From the NCBI GenBank assembly GCA_003223215.1, contig QHYH01000110.1, positions 1 to 64,000 on the forward strand: a stretch of 64,000 nt of DNA, written 5' to 3'. The stretch's first letter is position 1. Each line of letters begins with the position of its first letter. The notes beneath the pieces were generated by a model. That model worked only from the letters and a program-made list of their open reading frames with translations, did not search any database and was not told where the DNA came from. Both the position numbers and the translations under genes were made by a program. Shown piece by piece: positions 19,213 through 29,630 of the stretch. This DNA is from Acidobacteriota bacterium (lineage in GTDB: Bacteria > Acidobacteriota > Terriglobia > Acidiferrales > UBA7541).

Positions 19213-19429
19213 TCCAAAGTCCTCGGAGGCAGCGGAGCGGTTGCCTAATCTTCTCTACCACTCTACACCCAAAGCGGGCGGAGCGGAAACCGGACCGCCG
19301 GCCGGGTGGCGAAAGCGGACCAAAAGAGTTGCCCGGAGCCAGAACCGGGGTGCGGAGGGGGCTAGATCTGCCTCTTGACAATAGTCGTTATAACGAGTAT
19401 TATGCACTCGCTGACCTTAGGAGGCCACC

Positions 19430-20128
19430 ATGATTCAGATTCGCAAGAGCGACGAGCGCGGTCACGCCAACCACGGTTGGCTGGACACTCATTTCACTTT
19501 TTCTTTTTCCGATTACTACGACCCAACGCACGTGCACTTTCGCACGCTGCGGGTGATGAACGATGACCGCGTCGCGGGCGGCGGCGGTTTTCCGATGCAT
19601 CCGCACCGCGACATGGAAATCGTCACCTACGTCCTGGAGGGCGCCTTGGAGCACCGTGACAGCATGGGCCACGGCTCGGTGATCAAGCCGGGTGACGTCC
19701 AGTACATGAGCGCGGGCACGGGCGTAACGCACAGCGAATTCAATGCCTCGCAAACCGAGCCGGTGCATCTGTATCAGATCTGGATGTTTCCGGAGAAGCA
19801 GGGGCTAAAGCCGGCTTACGGGCAGAAGAACTTCAGCGCGACCGAGAAGCGCGGAAAGCTGCGGCTGCTGGTTTCTCCGGATGGGCGCGACGGATCGCTA
19901 AAGATCCGGCAGGACAATGAGCTGTATGCCTCGCTGCTCAGAAAGGATGAGACGGTCAGGCATGACTTAAAGCCCGACCGCCATGCGTATGTGCAAGTGG
20001 CGCGCGGCAGTGTCACGCTGAACGGAAACCAGCTAGATGAGGGCGACGGCGCGGCCATCTCGCAGGAGAAAGCGGTCGAACTCACCGGAGTAAAGGATGC
20101 GGAAGTGCTGTTGTTCGATCTTGCCTGA
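19430..20128 (+). CDS. Pirin family protein
   Basis: GWLDTHFTFSFSDYYDP...GGGFPMHPHRDMEIVTYVLEGALEHRDSMG...QYMSAGTGVTHSEFN. Confidence 0.95.
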   Translation: MIQIRKSDERGHANHGWLDTHFTFSFSDYYDPTHVHFRTLRVMNDDRVAGGGGFPMHPHRDMEIVTYVLEGALEHRDSMGHGSVIKPGDVQYMSAGTGVTHSEFNASQTEPVHLYQIWMFPEKQGLKPAYGQKNFSATEKRGKLRLLVSPDGRDGSLKIRQDNELYASLLRKDETVRHDLKPDRHAYVQVARGSVTLNGNQLDEGDGAAISQEKAVELTGVKDAEVLLFDLA

Positions 20129-20148
20129 ACCGGGCCTCAGGAGGAGGG

Positions 20149-20195
20149 AAGCGCGAAGGCCCCTGTTCTCGCGCGGGACTTCGCGCTTTTTCTTT
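20149..20195 (+). terminator. Rho-independent terminator after the pirin gene
   Basis: AAGCGCGAAG ... CTTCGCGCTT followed by TTTCTTT. Confidence 0.8.
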
Positions 20196-20411
20196 AACGT
20201 GAGGCTTCGGTCCTGGCTCTGTTCGAAAGACGGAGTTCATGGGCAGCGCGGCGCCGCGAGATTGTTCGAGCGCAAGGAAGAAACAGACGCAAAACAGGCA
20301 ATACTTCCTGGACGGACCTGGCTTATGCCGTCTTTCCCGGGTTCATACCTTGTTTAGTTAGGACGGGGTCGGCCCGGCCGCACGGAATCGCCCTCAAAAA
20401 GGCGGAGGAAA

Positions 20412-21533
20412 TCACCCGCGAGTGCGCTGGAATTCGCGCATAAAGCTCGCGAGCGCCTCAACCGCTTCGAGGGTCACGGCGTTGTAGAGCGAGATGCGCA
20501 TTCCGCCGACGGAGCGGTGGCCGGGAGTGCCGGCGATGCCGGCGGCGGTGGCTTCTTTGGCAAACTTCTTTTCGATGGGGTCGTCACCGCCGGCGACGCG
20601 AAAGACCACATTCATCCTCGAGCGCGAATCCTTTTCGACCGGGCAGCGATAAAAGCCGCCGCTCGATTCGATGGTGTCATAGAGAAGTTTAGCCTTGGCG
20701 TCGTTGCGCTTTTCGATGGCCGGAACTCCGCCGAGCGATTCCATCCATTCGAGAACCAGGCCGACGATGTAAACCGCAAAAGTGGGCGGCGTGTGATATA
20801 AGGATTTGTCTTTGATGTGCGTACGGTACTGAAGAATTGTTGGAAGATTCTCATGAGCACGCTCGGCAAGATCTTTGCGGATGATGACCACCGTGACGCC
20901 GGCGGCGCCGAGATTTTTCTGCGCGCCGGCGAAGATGAGGCCGAATTTCTTTACGTCAGTGGGAAGCGAAGCAATGTCGGAGGACATGTCGGCGACGAGC
21001 GGTATGTCCCGCGTGTCGGGCATGGCGGTCCATTGCGTGCCTTCGATGGTGTTGTTGGTGCAGAGGTACACGTAGGAAGCGTTAGGCGAGAATTTGCATT
21101 CGCTAGGACGCGGCAGACGCAGGAACCTTTGCGATTCGGTCGAGGCGGCCAGGTTGTATGTAAAACCCTTTTTCAGCTCGCCAATCGCTTTGGCCGTCCA
21201 GGCGCCGGTGTGTAGCACATCCACCGGCTTTCCGGGAAGGCAGAGGTTCATGGGCACCATGGCGAACTGCAGGCTGCCTCCCCCTTGCACGAAGATCACC
21301 TCATAGCTGTCGGGGATGGCCAGGAGTCCGCGCAGCTTCTGGCCGGCGGCGGCGTTGATGCTTTCGTATTCCGGAGAACGGTGACTCATCTCCATGACCG
21401 ACATCCCGCTCCCGCGCCAGTCGAACAGCTCCTCCCGGATGCGTTCGAGGACCGGCAGCGGCAGGGTGGCCGGGCCGGCGTTGAAATTGAAAATGCGTTT
21501 GGTGGTTGGAAGGGAAGCGGTCGGCGAACTCAC
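20412..21533 (-). CDS. serC: Phosphoserine aminotransferase
   Basis: IFNFNAGPATLPLPVLERIREELFDW...GMSVMEMSHRSPEY...FAGAQKNLGAAGVTVVIIRKDL; GTG start at 21533 likely (ORF track extends to 21644). Confidence 0.96.
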   Translation of the reverse strand: MSSPTASLPTTKRIFNFNAGPATLPLPVLERIREELFDWRGSGMSVMEMSHRSPEYESINAAAGQKLRGLLAIPDSYEVIFVQGGGSLQFAMVPMNLCLPGKPVDVLHTGAWTAKAIGELKKGFTYNLAASTESQRFLRLPRPSECKFSPNASYVYLCTNNTIEGTQWTAMPDTRDIPLVADMSSDIASLPTDVKKFGLIFAGAQKNLGAAGVTVVIIRKDLAERAHENLPTILQYRTHIKDKSLYHTPPTFAVYIVGLVLEWMESLGGVPAIEKRNDAKAKLLYDTIESSGGFYRCPVEKDSRSRMNVVFRVAGGDDPIEKKFAKEATAAGIAGTPGHRSVGGMRISLYNAVTLEAVEALASFMREFQRTRG

Positions 21534-21722
21534 GGTGAAAGATCCTCTCGAAATGGGTGAATGCGATAGTGGGGCGATCCGCCCTGCTTTCATAACCCAA
21601 CAGAATAGCAGAAACCCGGGGACCCATTCGATCGGGCAAATCACCCATGGATTCGCGAGAAGTGGCAGGAATCACGACGGGGATACCGTGGAATACGGTA
21701 GTCCGTGAAACGGCGGCGTGCC

Positions 21723-22379
21723 ATGGAACTCGAACCCTACTTGGCGCCACGCGAGTTTATTGATAGCGGCGACTCGGGCGTCCAGGAGTTCGCAGGAAAA
21801 GTCACCTCAGCTGCGGGCGACGACGTGTCGCGCGCTGTGAAGCTCTACTACGCGGTGCGCGACGGGATCCTCTACGACCCCTATTATGGGGGAGAAGCGC
21901 GACGTTATTTCCGGGCGAGCGATTGCCTGCGCGCCAAACGAGGATTCTGCATTCCGAAAGCGGCGCTGCTGGCAGCCGGGGCGCGGTGCCTGGGCATTCC
22001 GGCGCGGGTGGCCTTCGCCGACGTGCGCAATCATCTTTCCACGAAGAAACTGCTCGAGTTAATGGGCGGAGACGTTTTCATTTGGCACAGCTTGACAGAG
22101 TTGTATCTCGAGGGTCGCTGGGTGAAAGCGACGCCGGCGTTCAATCTCAGTTTGTGCCAGCGGTTTGGAGTGCATCCGTTGGAGTTCGATGGGCGGCGCG
22201 ATTCGCTTTTTCATGAGTACGATCAGGCCGGCCGAAAGCACATGGAGTACCTGCGGGAGCGCGGGCATTACGCCGACGTGCCCTACGAGAGTATTCTCGC
22301 GGACTTGCGGAAGGCCTATCCGCGGTGGATGAAGTTGATCAGTGAGAACCAAGACGGAGCGTTTGCGAGCGAGGCGTGA
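21723..22379 (+). CDS. Transglutaminase-like domain protein
   Basis: AKRGFCIPKAALLAAGARCLGIPARVAFADVRNH with HSLTELYLEGRWVKATPAFN. Confidence 0.85.
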   Translation: MELEPYLAPREFIDSGDSGVQEFAGKVTSAAGDDVSRAVKLYYAVRDGILYDPYYGGEARRYFRASDCLRAKRGFCIPKAALLAAGARCLGIPARVAFADVRNHLSTKKLLELMGGDVFIWHSLTELYLEGRWVKATPAFNLSLCQRFGVHPLEFDGRRDSLFHEYDQAGRKHMEYLRERGHYADVPYESILADLRKAYPRWMKLISENQDGAFASEA

Positions 22380-22442
22380 GAACGACCGAGATTCGAAACC
22401 AGCAAGAACGTCGAGAAACGTGGAGCTGATAACCTCGGGCCG

Positions 22443-25037
22443 CTAGGAAATGACGGCGAATTCGACGCGCTTGCGCATGGGATCGATGCGGTCGGCGCGG
22501 ACGCGGACGCGGTCGCCAAGATGCCATTCTAAGGGCCGCGATTTGGCATCGCGGACCGATCGCGAGTCCTTTCCGGTAGGGCCGCTTTGGCCGCGGCGAT
22601 GGGCGGCGGCAGAGTGCCCGCGGGATGACCCGGCGGCCGCGCCGCCTTTGGTGCCAACCAGCGCGATGATCGAGTGGTCGCGCTCGCGGTAGACGCACCG
22701 GGCGTTCGCAGCTTCTTCTAGCGCACTGATGGGCAGCAGTCCTTCCACAAAAACCTCGAAGAGCTCGACGAAGCAGCCGAATTTCTGCACCGAGACAATC
22801 AGGCCCTCGTACTCTTCGCCGAGGTGCTCTTCCATGAACTGCGCGGTCTTCCAATCCATCAACTCGCGCTCGGCCGCATCGGCGCGGCGCTCGGCCTCGG
22901 AGGTTTCCGCGGCGATTTCCTCGAGGCTTGTGTGAGAATACAAGGCCGCTTCCGATCCACGCGGCGGGACGATATGCGCTTTGCGCGAGAGAGTTTCCGA
23001 CCGATGCTCGAGGGCCCACTTCAGGATGCGGTGGACGATGAGGTCCGGGTAGCGGCGGATAGGCGATGTGAAATGGGTGTACTCATCGAAGCCTAGAGCG
23101 AAATGGCCCAGGGAGTCCGCGGCGTAGCGCGCCTGCTTGAGCGAACGCAACATCAGGTAAGACAGGATTCGCTCCTCGGGCTTCCCCACGATTTTGCGAA
23201 TGAGGCGCTGATAATGCTGCGGGGTGATGCGCAGTTCGCCGCCGGGCAGGGCGACGCGCATAGCGCGCTCACGGCCGCGGCCATAGGAATCGGGCCGGCC
23301 CGCCTTCGCCGGCGCAGGTACGCGGCCATGCCGCACGGCAATCTCGCGCTGGCGCAAGTCTTCCACGCCGAGCGAATAGCCGAACGCGCGTGCCAACTCT
23401 TCGAATTCGAGAACCTTGCGGGCATCGGGCTTTTCGTGCACGCGATGCAACGATTCGATGCCGCGCTTAAGGAGATAGCTGGCGACCCCGCGGTTGGCCG
23501 CGAGCATAAATTCTTCAATGAGGCGGTGCGCGATGTTGCGCTCGCTCCGCGTTATGTTGGTCATGCGCTGCTTTTCATCGAATTCGATGACCGGCTCGGG
23601 CAGATCGAAGTCGATGGAGCCGTGTTCATTCCGGCGCGCGTTCAGAAGCAGCGCCAGTTCCTTCATGGCGCGGAAATGATGCGCGAGCTTCGCGTAGCGT
23701 TCGGTCCTTTCAGCGTCGCCTTCACAGACCTTGTTCACGTCCGTGTACGTCATGCGCTCGGCGGAACGGATAATGCCGGGAGTCATCCGCGAAGATTTCT
23801 GGTTGCCCGCCGCGTCGAACTCCATGAGCACGCTCATGACCAGACGGTCCTCGCGAGGCTTCAGCGAACACATGCCATTCGAAAGCGCTTCGGGCAGCAT
23901 GGGCACGGCGCGGTCGGGGAAATAAACCGAGGTGCCGCGCAAGCGCGCTTCCCGGTCGAGAACCGTGCTGGTGCGAACATAATGCGCGACGTCCGCGATG
24001 TGCACTTGAAGATGCCAGCCGTTTGCTCGGCGTTCGACGTAGACGGCGTCATCGAAATCGCGCGCGGTTTCCCCGTCAATCGTTACAATCGGCAGATGGC
24101 GAAAATCTTCGCGGTCCGCGCGTTCGGTCTCGCTGACGGGTTTGGCGCGAAGCTCCGCTTCCTCCATGACTTCGTTCGAGAACAAATGCGGCAAGTGATG
24201 CTTGCGTATGATGATTTCGGTATCTACACCGAGTTCGCCCGGTCGACCGAGAATTTCGATGACACGGCCGCTCGGCGCGGCGCCGCCGCGGGGAAAACGC
24301 GTCAGCTCGACGTTGACCACCGCGCCGTCGAGTTCCGGCATGCGCGGAATGCGGCGGCCGCGGAGGCCGCGTTGATCGAAGCCGCTCGAACCCACTTTCT
24401 TCGCAAGGTCCGGCGTCAGTTCGTGCCCCGGAGGAATGACGACTTCGTGCTGGATGCGGGTGTCGTAGGGGAGAACCACGTTTCCCTGCGCGCCGTAACG
24501 AAACAGACCCACGATCGTGGGGTGCGCGCGGTCCAAGATGCGAACGATGCGGCCCTCGGCACGCTCGGCGCCTGGGACACCGCCCCGCCGCTGGATCTTC
24601 ACCAAAACGTGGTCTCCGTGCATGACGTCTTCGATGGCATTGCGGGGGATGTATACGTCGCCATCTAGCCGGGGCAGGGGCGTATCCAGCACCACGAAGC
24701 CGTAGCCGTCCGGGTGAAGGATCAGACGCCCCGCGAGTTCGTCACGACTGACGGAACCAAGGGAGGAGTCCGAGCGTTTTTGAGCAGGAGGGTTCTTGGC
24801 CCGCTCCCGGGAGTCCGGGACCGGGTCCGGCTTCCGCCCGGGAAGGCCGTAGCGTCCCCCGGGCAGAGCTTCAATAGCCTGACGGTTCTCGAGCTTCGCG
24901 AGCAGCTTGAACAATGGCCGGGTGTCTGGATCCTTGAGGCCCAATCCCTTGGCAATCTCGCTGGCCGAGGCAGGCTCGTTCCTAAGTTGTAGAAAACGCA
25001 ATATGTTATCGGTGCTTAGGCTGAACTTCCTAGGCAT
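22443..25037 (-). CDS. rnr: Ribonuclease R (RNB domain + S1)
   Basis: TIDGETARDFDDAVYVE, YFPDRAVPMLPEALSNGMCSLKPREDRL, Y.HFTSPIRRYPDLIVHR, C-terminal S1-like region. Confidence 0.95.
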   Translation of the reverse strand: MPRKFSLSTDNILRFLQLRNEPASASEIAKGLGLKDPDTRPLFKLLAKLENRQAIEALPGGRYGLPGRKPDPVPDSRERAKNPPAQKRSDSSLGSVSRDELAGRLILHPDGYGFVVLDTPLPRLDGDVYIPRNAIEDVMHGDHVLVKIQRRGGVPGAERAEGRIVRILDRAHPTIVGLFRYGAQGNVVLPYDTRIQHEVVIPPGHELTPDLAKKVGSSGFDQRGLRGRRIPRMPELDGAVVNVELTRFPRGGAAPSGRVIEILGRPGELGVDTEIIIRKHHLPHLFSNEVMEEAELRAKPVSETERADREDFRHLPIVTIDGETARDFDDAVYVERRANGWHLQVHIADVAHYVRTSTVLDREARLRGTSVYFPDRAVPMLPEALSNGMCSLKPREDRLVMSVLMEFDAAGNQKSSRMTPGIIRSAERMTYTDVNKVCEGDAERTERYAKLAHHFRAMKELALLLNARRNEHGSIDFDLPEPVIEFDEKQRMTNITRSERNIAHRLIEEFMLAANRGVASYLLKRGIESLHRVHEKPDARKVLEFEELARAFGYSLGVEDLRQREIAVRHGRVPAPAKAGRPDSYGRGRERAMRVALPGGELRITPQHYQRLIRKIVGKPEERILSYLMLRSLKQARYAADSLGHFALGFDEYTHFTSPIRRYPDLIVHRILKWALEHRSETLSRKAHIVPPRGSEAALYSHTSLEEIAAETSEAERRADAAERELMDWKTAQFMEEHLGEEYEGLIVSVQKFGCFVELFEVFVEGLLPISALEEAANARCVYRERDHSIIALVGTKGGAAAGSSRGHSAAAHRRGQSGPTGKDSRSVRDAKSRPLEWHLGDRVRVRADRIDPMRKRVEFAVIS

Positions 25038-25210
25038 GGGGCATTGGCGCTTTCCTGTTAGAGCGTCTGAGTTTCCACCCCTGATTGTAGATACTTTTTC
25101 GGTCCTGCCGGAACTTTTTTCTTGATTCCGGGATTATATGAATAGGCCAACACACGACCGGCTAGTCGCCCTCCGTCAGACTAGCTGGATTCCCCGAGAG
25201 GGGAAAGAAA

Positions 25211-25245
25211 GGAGGCGGGAAGACCTGGCCCGCCTCCTTTTTCAT
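25211..25245 (-). terminator. Strong terminator hairpin downstream of rtcB
   Basis: GGAGGCGGG-AAGACCTGG-CCCGCCTCC, T-runs on both sides, just past the rtcB stop. Confidence 0.8.
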
Positions 25246-25258
25246 TTTCGATGCCAAA

Positions 25259-26494
25259 TCATCCTTTCACGCACACGACCTGGTGCAAGGTATGCACAAT
25301 TTCCACCAGGTCTTGTTGTGCGGCCATGACCGACTCGATGGGCTTGTAAGCGGCGGGCGTTTCGTCAATGACCTCGGCGTCCTTGCGGCATTCTACGCCT
25401 TCGGTCATGCGCTTGTGGTCCTCCACCGTGAAGCGGCGCTTCGCCTCCGTGCGCGACATGGCGCGGCCCGCGCCGTGGCTGCAACTCATAAAGCTTTCCG
25501 GGTTGCCTTTGCCGCGAACGATGTAAGAGCGGGCTCCCATGCTGCCGGGAATGATACCCATGTCGCCTTCGCGAGCACGGACAGCGCCTTTGCGAGTGAC
25601 CAAAATGTTCTGGTTGTAATGGCGTTCGCGGGCCACATAGTTGTGGTGGCAGTTGATGGCCTTCAACTGGGCAACCAACGGGCGCACCTCACCCGAATTA
25701 CGTACCGCATTGACGATCTGGTCCATCATCAGGTCGCGGTTCGAGCGCGCAAAGTCCTGCGCCCATTCGACGGCCTCGACGTAATCGTCAAAATGCTCGG
25801 TGCCTTCCGAAAAATAGGCGAGATCCTTGTCAGGCAAGTTGCTGAGGAACTTCTGCATGTCCTTGCGAGCCAGCTCGATGAAGTAGCTGCCCATGCGATT
25901 GCCGACGCCCCGCGAACCGCTGTGCAGCATGAACCAGACCATGTCCGCTTCATCGAGACAAATCTCGATGAAGTGGTTGCCGGTTCCCAAGGTGCCCAAA
26001 TGATTCGCGTGGTTTCCGCGATCGAGCTTCGGATGCTTTTCAAGGATGGCATCGTAGCGCGGCTTCAGGCTTTGCCAAGCTTCGGCGTTTGGCGCGGGGA
26101 TGGTCTGCCACGCGCCCACGTCGCCGCGCCCGCCATGATTCGTGCGGCCGTGGGGCACGGCTTTTTCAATGGCGGTGCGGATGCGCTTCAAATTGTCCGG
26201 AAGATCGCGCGCATTCAAGTCGGTCTCGACGGCCATCATGCCGCAGCCGATGTCCACGCCGACCGCAGCGGGAATGATCGCGCCCTTGGTGGGAATAACG
26301 CTTCCTACCGTGGCACCGATACCCCAATGCACGTCAGGCATGGCGGCCACCCACTTGAAAATGAAAGGGAGCTCGGCGACGTTCCGAAGCTGTGCCCGGG
26401 CCTGGTCTTCGAGAGGCACGCCCTTGGTCCACGCCTTGATGGGCACGCCCTTTTCGACTTCGATAAGGTTGTAGCTTTTCTCCTCGTGTGCCAT
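25259..26494 (-). CDS. rtcB: RtcB family RNA ligase
   Basis: VDIGCGM, LGTLGTGNHFIEI, HSGSRGVGN, INCHHNYV, GSMGARSYIV, CSHGAGRAMSR. Confidence 0.96.
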   Translation of the reverse strand: MAHEEKSYNLIEVEKGVPIKAWTKGVPLEDQARAQLRNVAELPFIFKWVAAMPDVHWGIGATVGSVIPTKGAIIPAAVGVDIGCGMMAVETDLNARDLPDNLKRIRTAIEKAVPHGRTNHGGRGDVGAWQTIPAPNAEAWQSLKPRYDAILEKHPKLDRGNHANHLGTLGTGNHFIEICLDEADMVWFMLHSGSRGVGNRMGSYFIELARKDMQKFLSNLPDKDLAYFSEGTEHFDDYVEAVEWAQDFARSNRDLMMDQIVNAVRNSGEVRPLVAQLKAINCHHNYVARERHYNQNILVTRKGAVRAREGDMGIIPGSMGARSYIVRGKGNPESFMSCSHGAGRAMSRTEAKRRFTVEDHKRMTEGVECRKDAEVIDETPAAYKPIESVMAAQQDLVEIVHTLHQVVCVKG

Positions 26495-26510
26495 GGCATT
26501 TCCGGAGAAA

Positions 26511-27398
26511 TCAGTGTGGCACGGCGCTCAAGAACGGATAGTGACTGGCCGCCGCCATGAAGAAAAGCATGGGAAACGACAGCCAGAACGAAGTACGCGC
26601 GGTCAGGTAATTCCAGCGCATCAGCCGCTCGGCTTCCGCGGGCATCGGCGTGCCCTCCTCAGCGCTGGCGCGGCTCCAGGCAATCAGGCGCTTCTGGGCG
26701 CGCCACACCACGCCCCAGGTGTTCAGCAACATAGTCAGCCCGAGCCCACCCCCAACACTGATGGCCAAGTGCGGGTTGGAGACGGCCGGGCCGCCGTTCA
26801 ATGCGAGCGCCAGCCACGATGCCGCAATCACCACAATGGCGACGCCGAGAGAACGCACCCAGGCGCGATCCAGGATTCCCGTGGCCGGCAGTTGCAGCGC
26901 GTAGAGGCACACATACGCCACCATCCACACCAGGAACCACCAGCCAAACCATTTGCCCACGAGCGAAGGGTTTCCGGCATTTCTCGCGTCTGCGCTCAGA
27001 TGAATCGCGTAGTAGCGCAAGCCCACGAGCACGGTCACGAGCGCCGACCAGCGGAACCAGTTCATCGCTCCCGGCATCAACTCGGGATAGATCCTGATGC
27101 GCAGTTGAGGGTCGCACTGCTTCATGGCAGGCGTGAGCACCAAATTGAAGAAATAGAGCAAGCCAATCCAGATAATGCCGAAAATAATGTGCAGCCAGCG
27201 CAACGCGATCATCTCATTCACCTGCGCTCCTGCCGGAAAAGAAAAGTGCGGCTGCCATTGAGGAAAGGTGAGCAAAAGACTGTGCGGAAGCATGAGATAC
27301 CTCGCTACTGCCGTGGCCTGTCTTCGAGAAACACGGTAGCGGATTTTGTCATCAAAGGCCAACCAGACAAAAGGGGACGAACCGAGGGAAACGCCCAC
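26511..27398 (-). CDS. Urate hydroxylase PuuD-like multi-TM protein
   Basis: RWLHIIFGIIWIGLLYFFNLVLTPAM...GAMNWFRWSALVTVLVGLRY; true start probably internal. Confidence 0.6.
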   Translation of the reverse strand: MGVSLGSSPFVWLAFDDKIRYRVSRRQATAVARYLMLPHSLLLTFPQWQPHFSFPAGAQVNEMIALRWLHIIFGIIWIGLLYFFNLVLTPAMKQCDPQLRIRIYPELMPGAMNWFRWSALVTVLVGLRYYAIHLSADARNAGNPSLVGKWFGWWFLVWMVAYVCLYALQLPATGILDRAWVRSLGVAIVVIAASWLALALNGGPAVSNPHLAISVGGGLGLTMLLNTWGVVWRAQKRLIAWSRASAEEGTPMPAEAERLMRWNYLTARTSFWLSFPMLFFMAAASHYPFLSAVPH

Positions 27399-27691
27399 GA
27401 GGGCCCGCTTGGTTGTTTAACTGGTTTTGGCAACGCTTTCGGCGGTTCTGGTCACGGCCAGGTGATGCCCGTCACGGTCTGAGGTGCGACGCGTCACCGC
27501 CCAAGGAGACGGCTCGAGAGGATACTCGAGGCGAAAGTTTGGAGACCACGCTCATGCGGTCGCGAGTCCGGCTTCTCGGTTCAAGGAAGACTCGCGGGAG
27601 CTGGCCATCGCCCGTCCCGAATTCTTCGCGTGCCCCCGGCCGTCCGAGGCCAGCTTACGGAAGCAGTTAACCTCTTCGAGAAAGGCTCGGT

Positions 27692-29020
27692 ATGAACTGG
27701 CGAAGCGAGTATGCAAAAAAGAAGCAGACCGCGGAGCAGGCTCTCGAATCGGTCCGGTCCGGGATGCGGGTTTACATTCAGCCAGGCTGTGCCGAGCCCG
27801 AAACCCTGGTGGAAGCGCTCTTGAAGCGCGGCCCTTTTGTGCGGAACGTCGAGGTCGTTCACCTGCTTACTCTTGGCAACGCCGATTACGTCAAGCCGGA
27901 GATGGAAGGTCATTTCCGTCACAATGCGATCTTCATCGGCGGAAACGTCCGTGAAGCCGTCAACGATGGCCGGGCCGATTACACGCCGGTGTACCTGAGC
28001 GAGGTGGAACCGCTTTTTGAAAGCGGCGCCATGCCGCTAGACGTCGCGCTGATCCAGGTTTCGCCGCCCGATCCGCACGGCTTTTGTGGTTTCGGCGTTG
28101 GTGTGGACACGACGCTGACCGCCGCGAAGTGCGCGAAATACGTGGTGGCTCAGGTCAATGACCAAATGCCCCGGACTTACGGCGACAGCTTCATCCACGT
28201 GAGCAAGATTCAAGCTTTCGTCGAATCTTCCCGCCCGCTTTGTGAATTGCCGAAGCCGGAAATCACGGAAATGCATGTCGCCATTGCCAAAAATGTCTCG
28301 AGCCTTATCGAGGACGGCGCCGTCCTTCAGACAGGCATCGGAGGCATTCCCGATGCGGTTCTGCCTTTCCTGGTGGACCGCAAAGATCTGGGTGTGCACA
28401 CGGAACTGGTCTCCGACAGCGTGATTCCGCTGATTGAAGCCGGCGTGATCACCGGCAACCGCAAGAACTACAAGCCACGCAAGATTATCTTGGGGTTTGT
28501 GCTCGGCTCGAAAGAACTGTTCGATTTCGTCGACAACAATCCCATCTTTGAATTCCACCCCAGCTCCTACACGAACGATCCGGGACTTATCGCGCGCAAT
28601 GACAACATGGTGGCCATCAATTCGGCGCTCGAGATCGATCTGACCGGGCAAGTGTGCTCCGATTCCATCGGCACATACTTTTACAGCGGCATCGGCGGCC
28701 AAGTGGATTTTTTGCGCGGCGCAACGCGTTCCAAGGGAGGCAAGCCCATCATTGCCCTGCCTTCGACAGCCAAAAGCGGCACGATTTCCCGCATCACTCC
28801 GATGCTTTCGCCGGGTGCCGGCGTGGTGACTTCGCGGGGATTGATACGGTACGTCGTCACGGAATACGGAGTTGCCTACCTGCATGGAAAATCCATCCGC
28901 GAGCGCGCCAAGGCGCTTATCGAGATCGCCCATCCGAAGTTTCGCGAGGAGCTGTACGAGTATTGCGAGCAAACCAAATGGTTGAAGCAGCAGGACCTGC
29001 CAGCGCTCGTAGGGAGGTGA
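27692..29020 (+). CDS. Acetyl-CoA hydrolase/transferase family (4-hydroxybutyrate CoA-transferase-like)
   Basis: QPGCAEPETLVEALLKR, GIGGIPDAVL, HTELVSDSVIPLIEAGVITG, GIGGQVDFLRGATRSKGGKPIIALPSTAK, RGLIRYVVTEYGVAYLHGKSIRERA. Confidence 0.95.
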   Translation: MNWRSEYAKKKQTAEQALESVRSGMRVYIQPGCAEPETLVEALLKRGPFVRNVEVVHLLTLGNADYVKPEMEGHFRHNAIFIGGNVREAVNDGRADYTPVYLSEVEPLFESGAMPLDVALIQVSPPDPHGFCGFGVGVDTTLTAAKCAKYVVAQVNDQMPRTYGDSFIHVSKIQAFVESSRPLCELPKPEITEMHVAIAKNVSSLIEDGAVLQTGIGGIPDAVLPFLVDRKDLGVHTELVSDSVIPLIEAGVITGNRKNYKPRKIILGFVLGSKELFDFVDNNPIFEFHPSSYTNDPGLIARNDNMVAINSALEIDLTGQVCSDSIGTYFYSGIGGQVDFLRGATRSKGGKPIIALPSTAKSGTISRITPMLSPGAGVVTSRGLIRYVVTEYGVAYLHGKSIRERAKALIEIAHPKFREELYEYCEQTKWLKQQDLPALVGR

Positions 29021-29367
29021 CGTGGATGGCCGGCTCGGTCCGTAGCGGCGGACTCATTCTTTACAACGGCAACCGTATTCCCGCCGACCTCGGGCCTTTA
29101 CCCGCGCGAATCCTGTGGATTCCAGCGTCCGCCATTGCCGACAAACTGGGATCCGCAAACTCTGCCAACATGGTGTTGTTGGGCGCGCTACTCAAGGCTG
29201 CCTTGATCCGGCCACCACACGGGCCGTGATCCAAAACAAGACGGGCAAGTTCGCTTTGCGAGAGGCCAACGGCAAGGCGCTCGAGCGAGGGCGCAAGTTT
29301 TGCGGAAGAGTTTTTCCGAGCTTCAAGTGGTTTGACCCGCTTGGGCGGCAAGTTCAGAAGGAGAGTT

Positions 29368-29454
29368 TGGTGCCCGAGAGAGGACTCGAACCTCCACGAC
29401 CTTGCGATCACTAGCTCCTGAAGCTAGCGCGTCTGCCAGTTCCGCCACTCGGGC
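29368..29454 (-). tRNA. tRNA-Leu (anticodon CAG), CCA encoded
   Basis: Reverse complement GCCCGAGTGGCGGAACTGGCAGACGCGCTAGCTTCAGGAGCTAG...GGTTCGAGTCCTCTCTCGGGCACCA folds as class II tRNA-Leu. Confidence 0.96.
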
Positions 29455-29573
29455 ACGAGTCAAGAGAGCTGGCTTGATGGGAGCCAACCGCTTGCGAGGC
29501 ATTTTTAATTCTGCGCGCGGGCTTGTCCTTTGTCAACGCGGGCCGAATGCGCTGAATGCGCTTGAAAAACGAG

Positions 29574-29630
29574 GCCGTAATGCAGCTGGCAGGTTCCAAG
29601 CCCTGCATTGAAAGAAGAGTGCCATGAAAA
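29574..29630 (+). repeat. Duplicated leader, copy 1 (GCCGTAATGCxGC...GGTTCCAAGCCC...ATGAAAA)
   Basis: Similar to 30140-30195; both end at an ATGAAAA start. Confidence 0.6.

Noticed and set aside
23103-24668. 521 aa plus-strand ORF
   Set aside because: Fully antisense to well-supported rnr; a frame shadow of a GC-rich gene with no recognisable domain.
25283-26560. 425 aa plus-strand ORF
   Set aside because: Antisense to rtcB, whose motifs are unambiguous.
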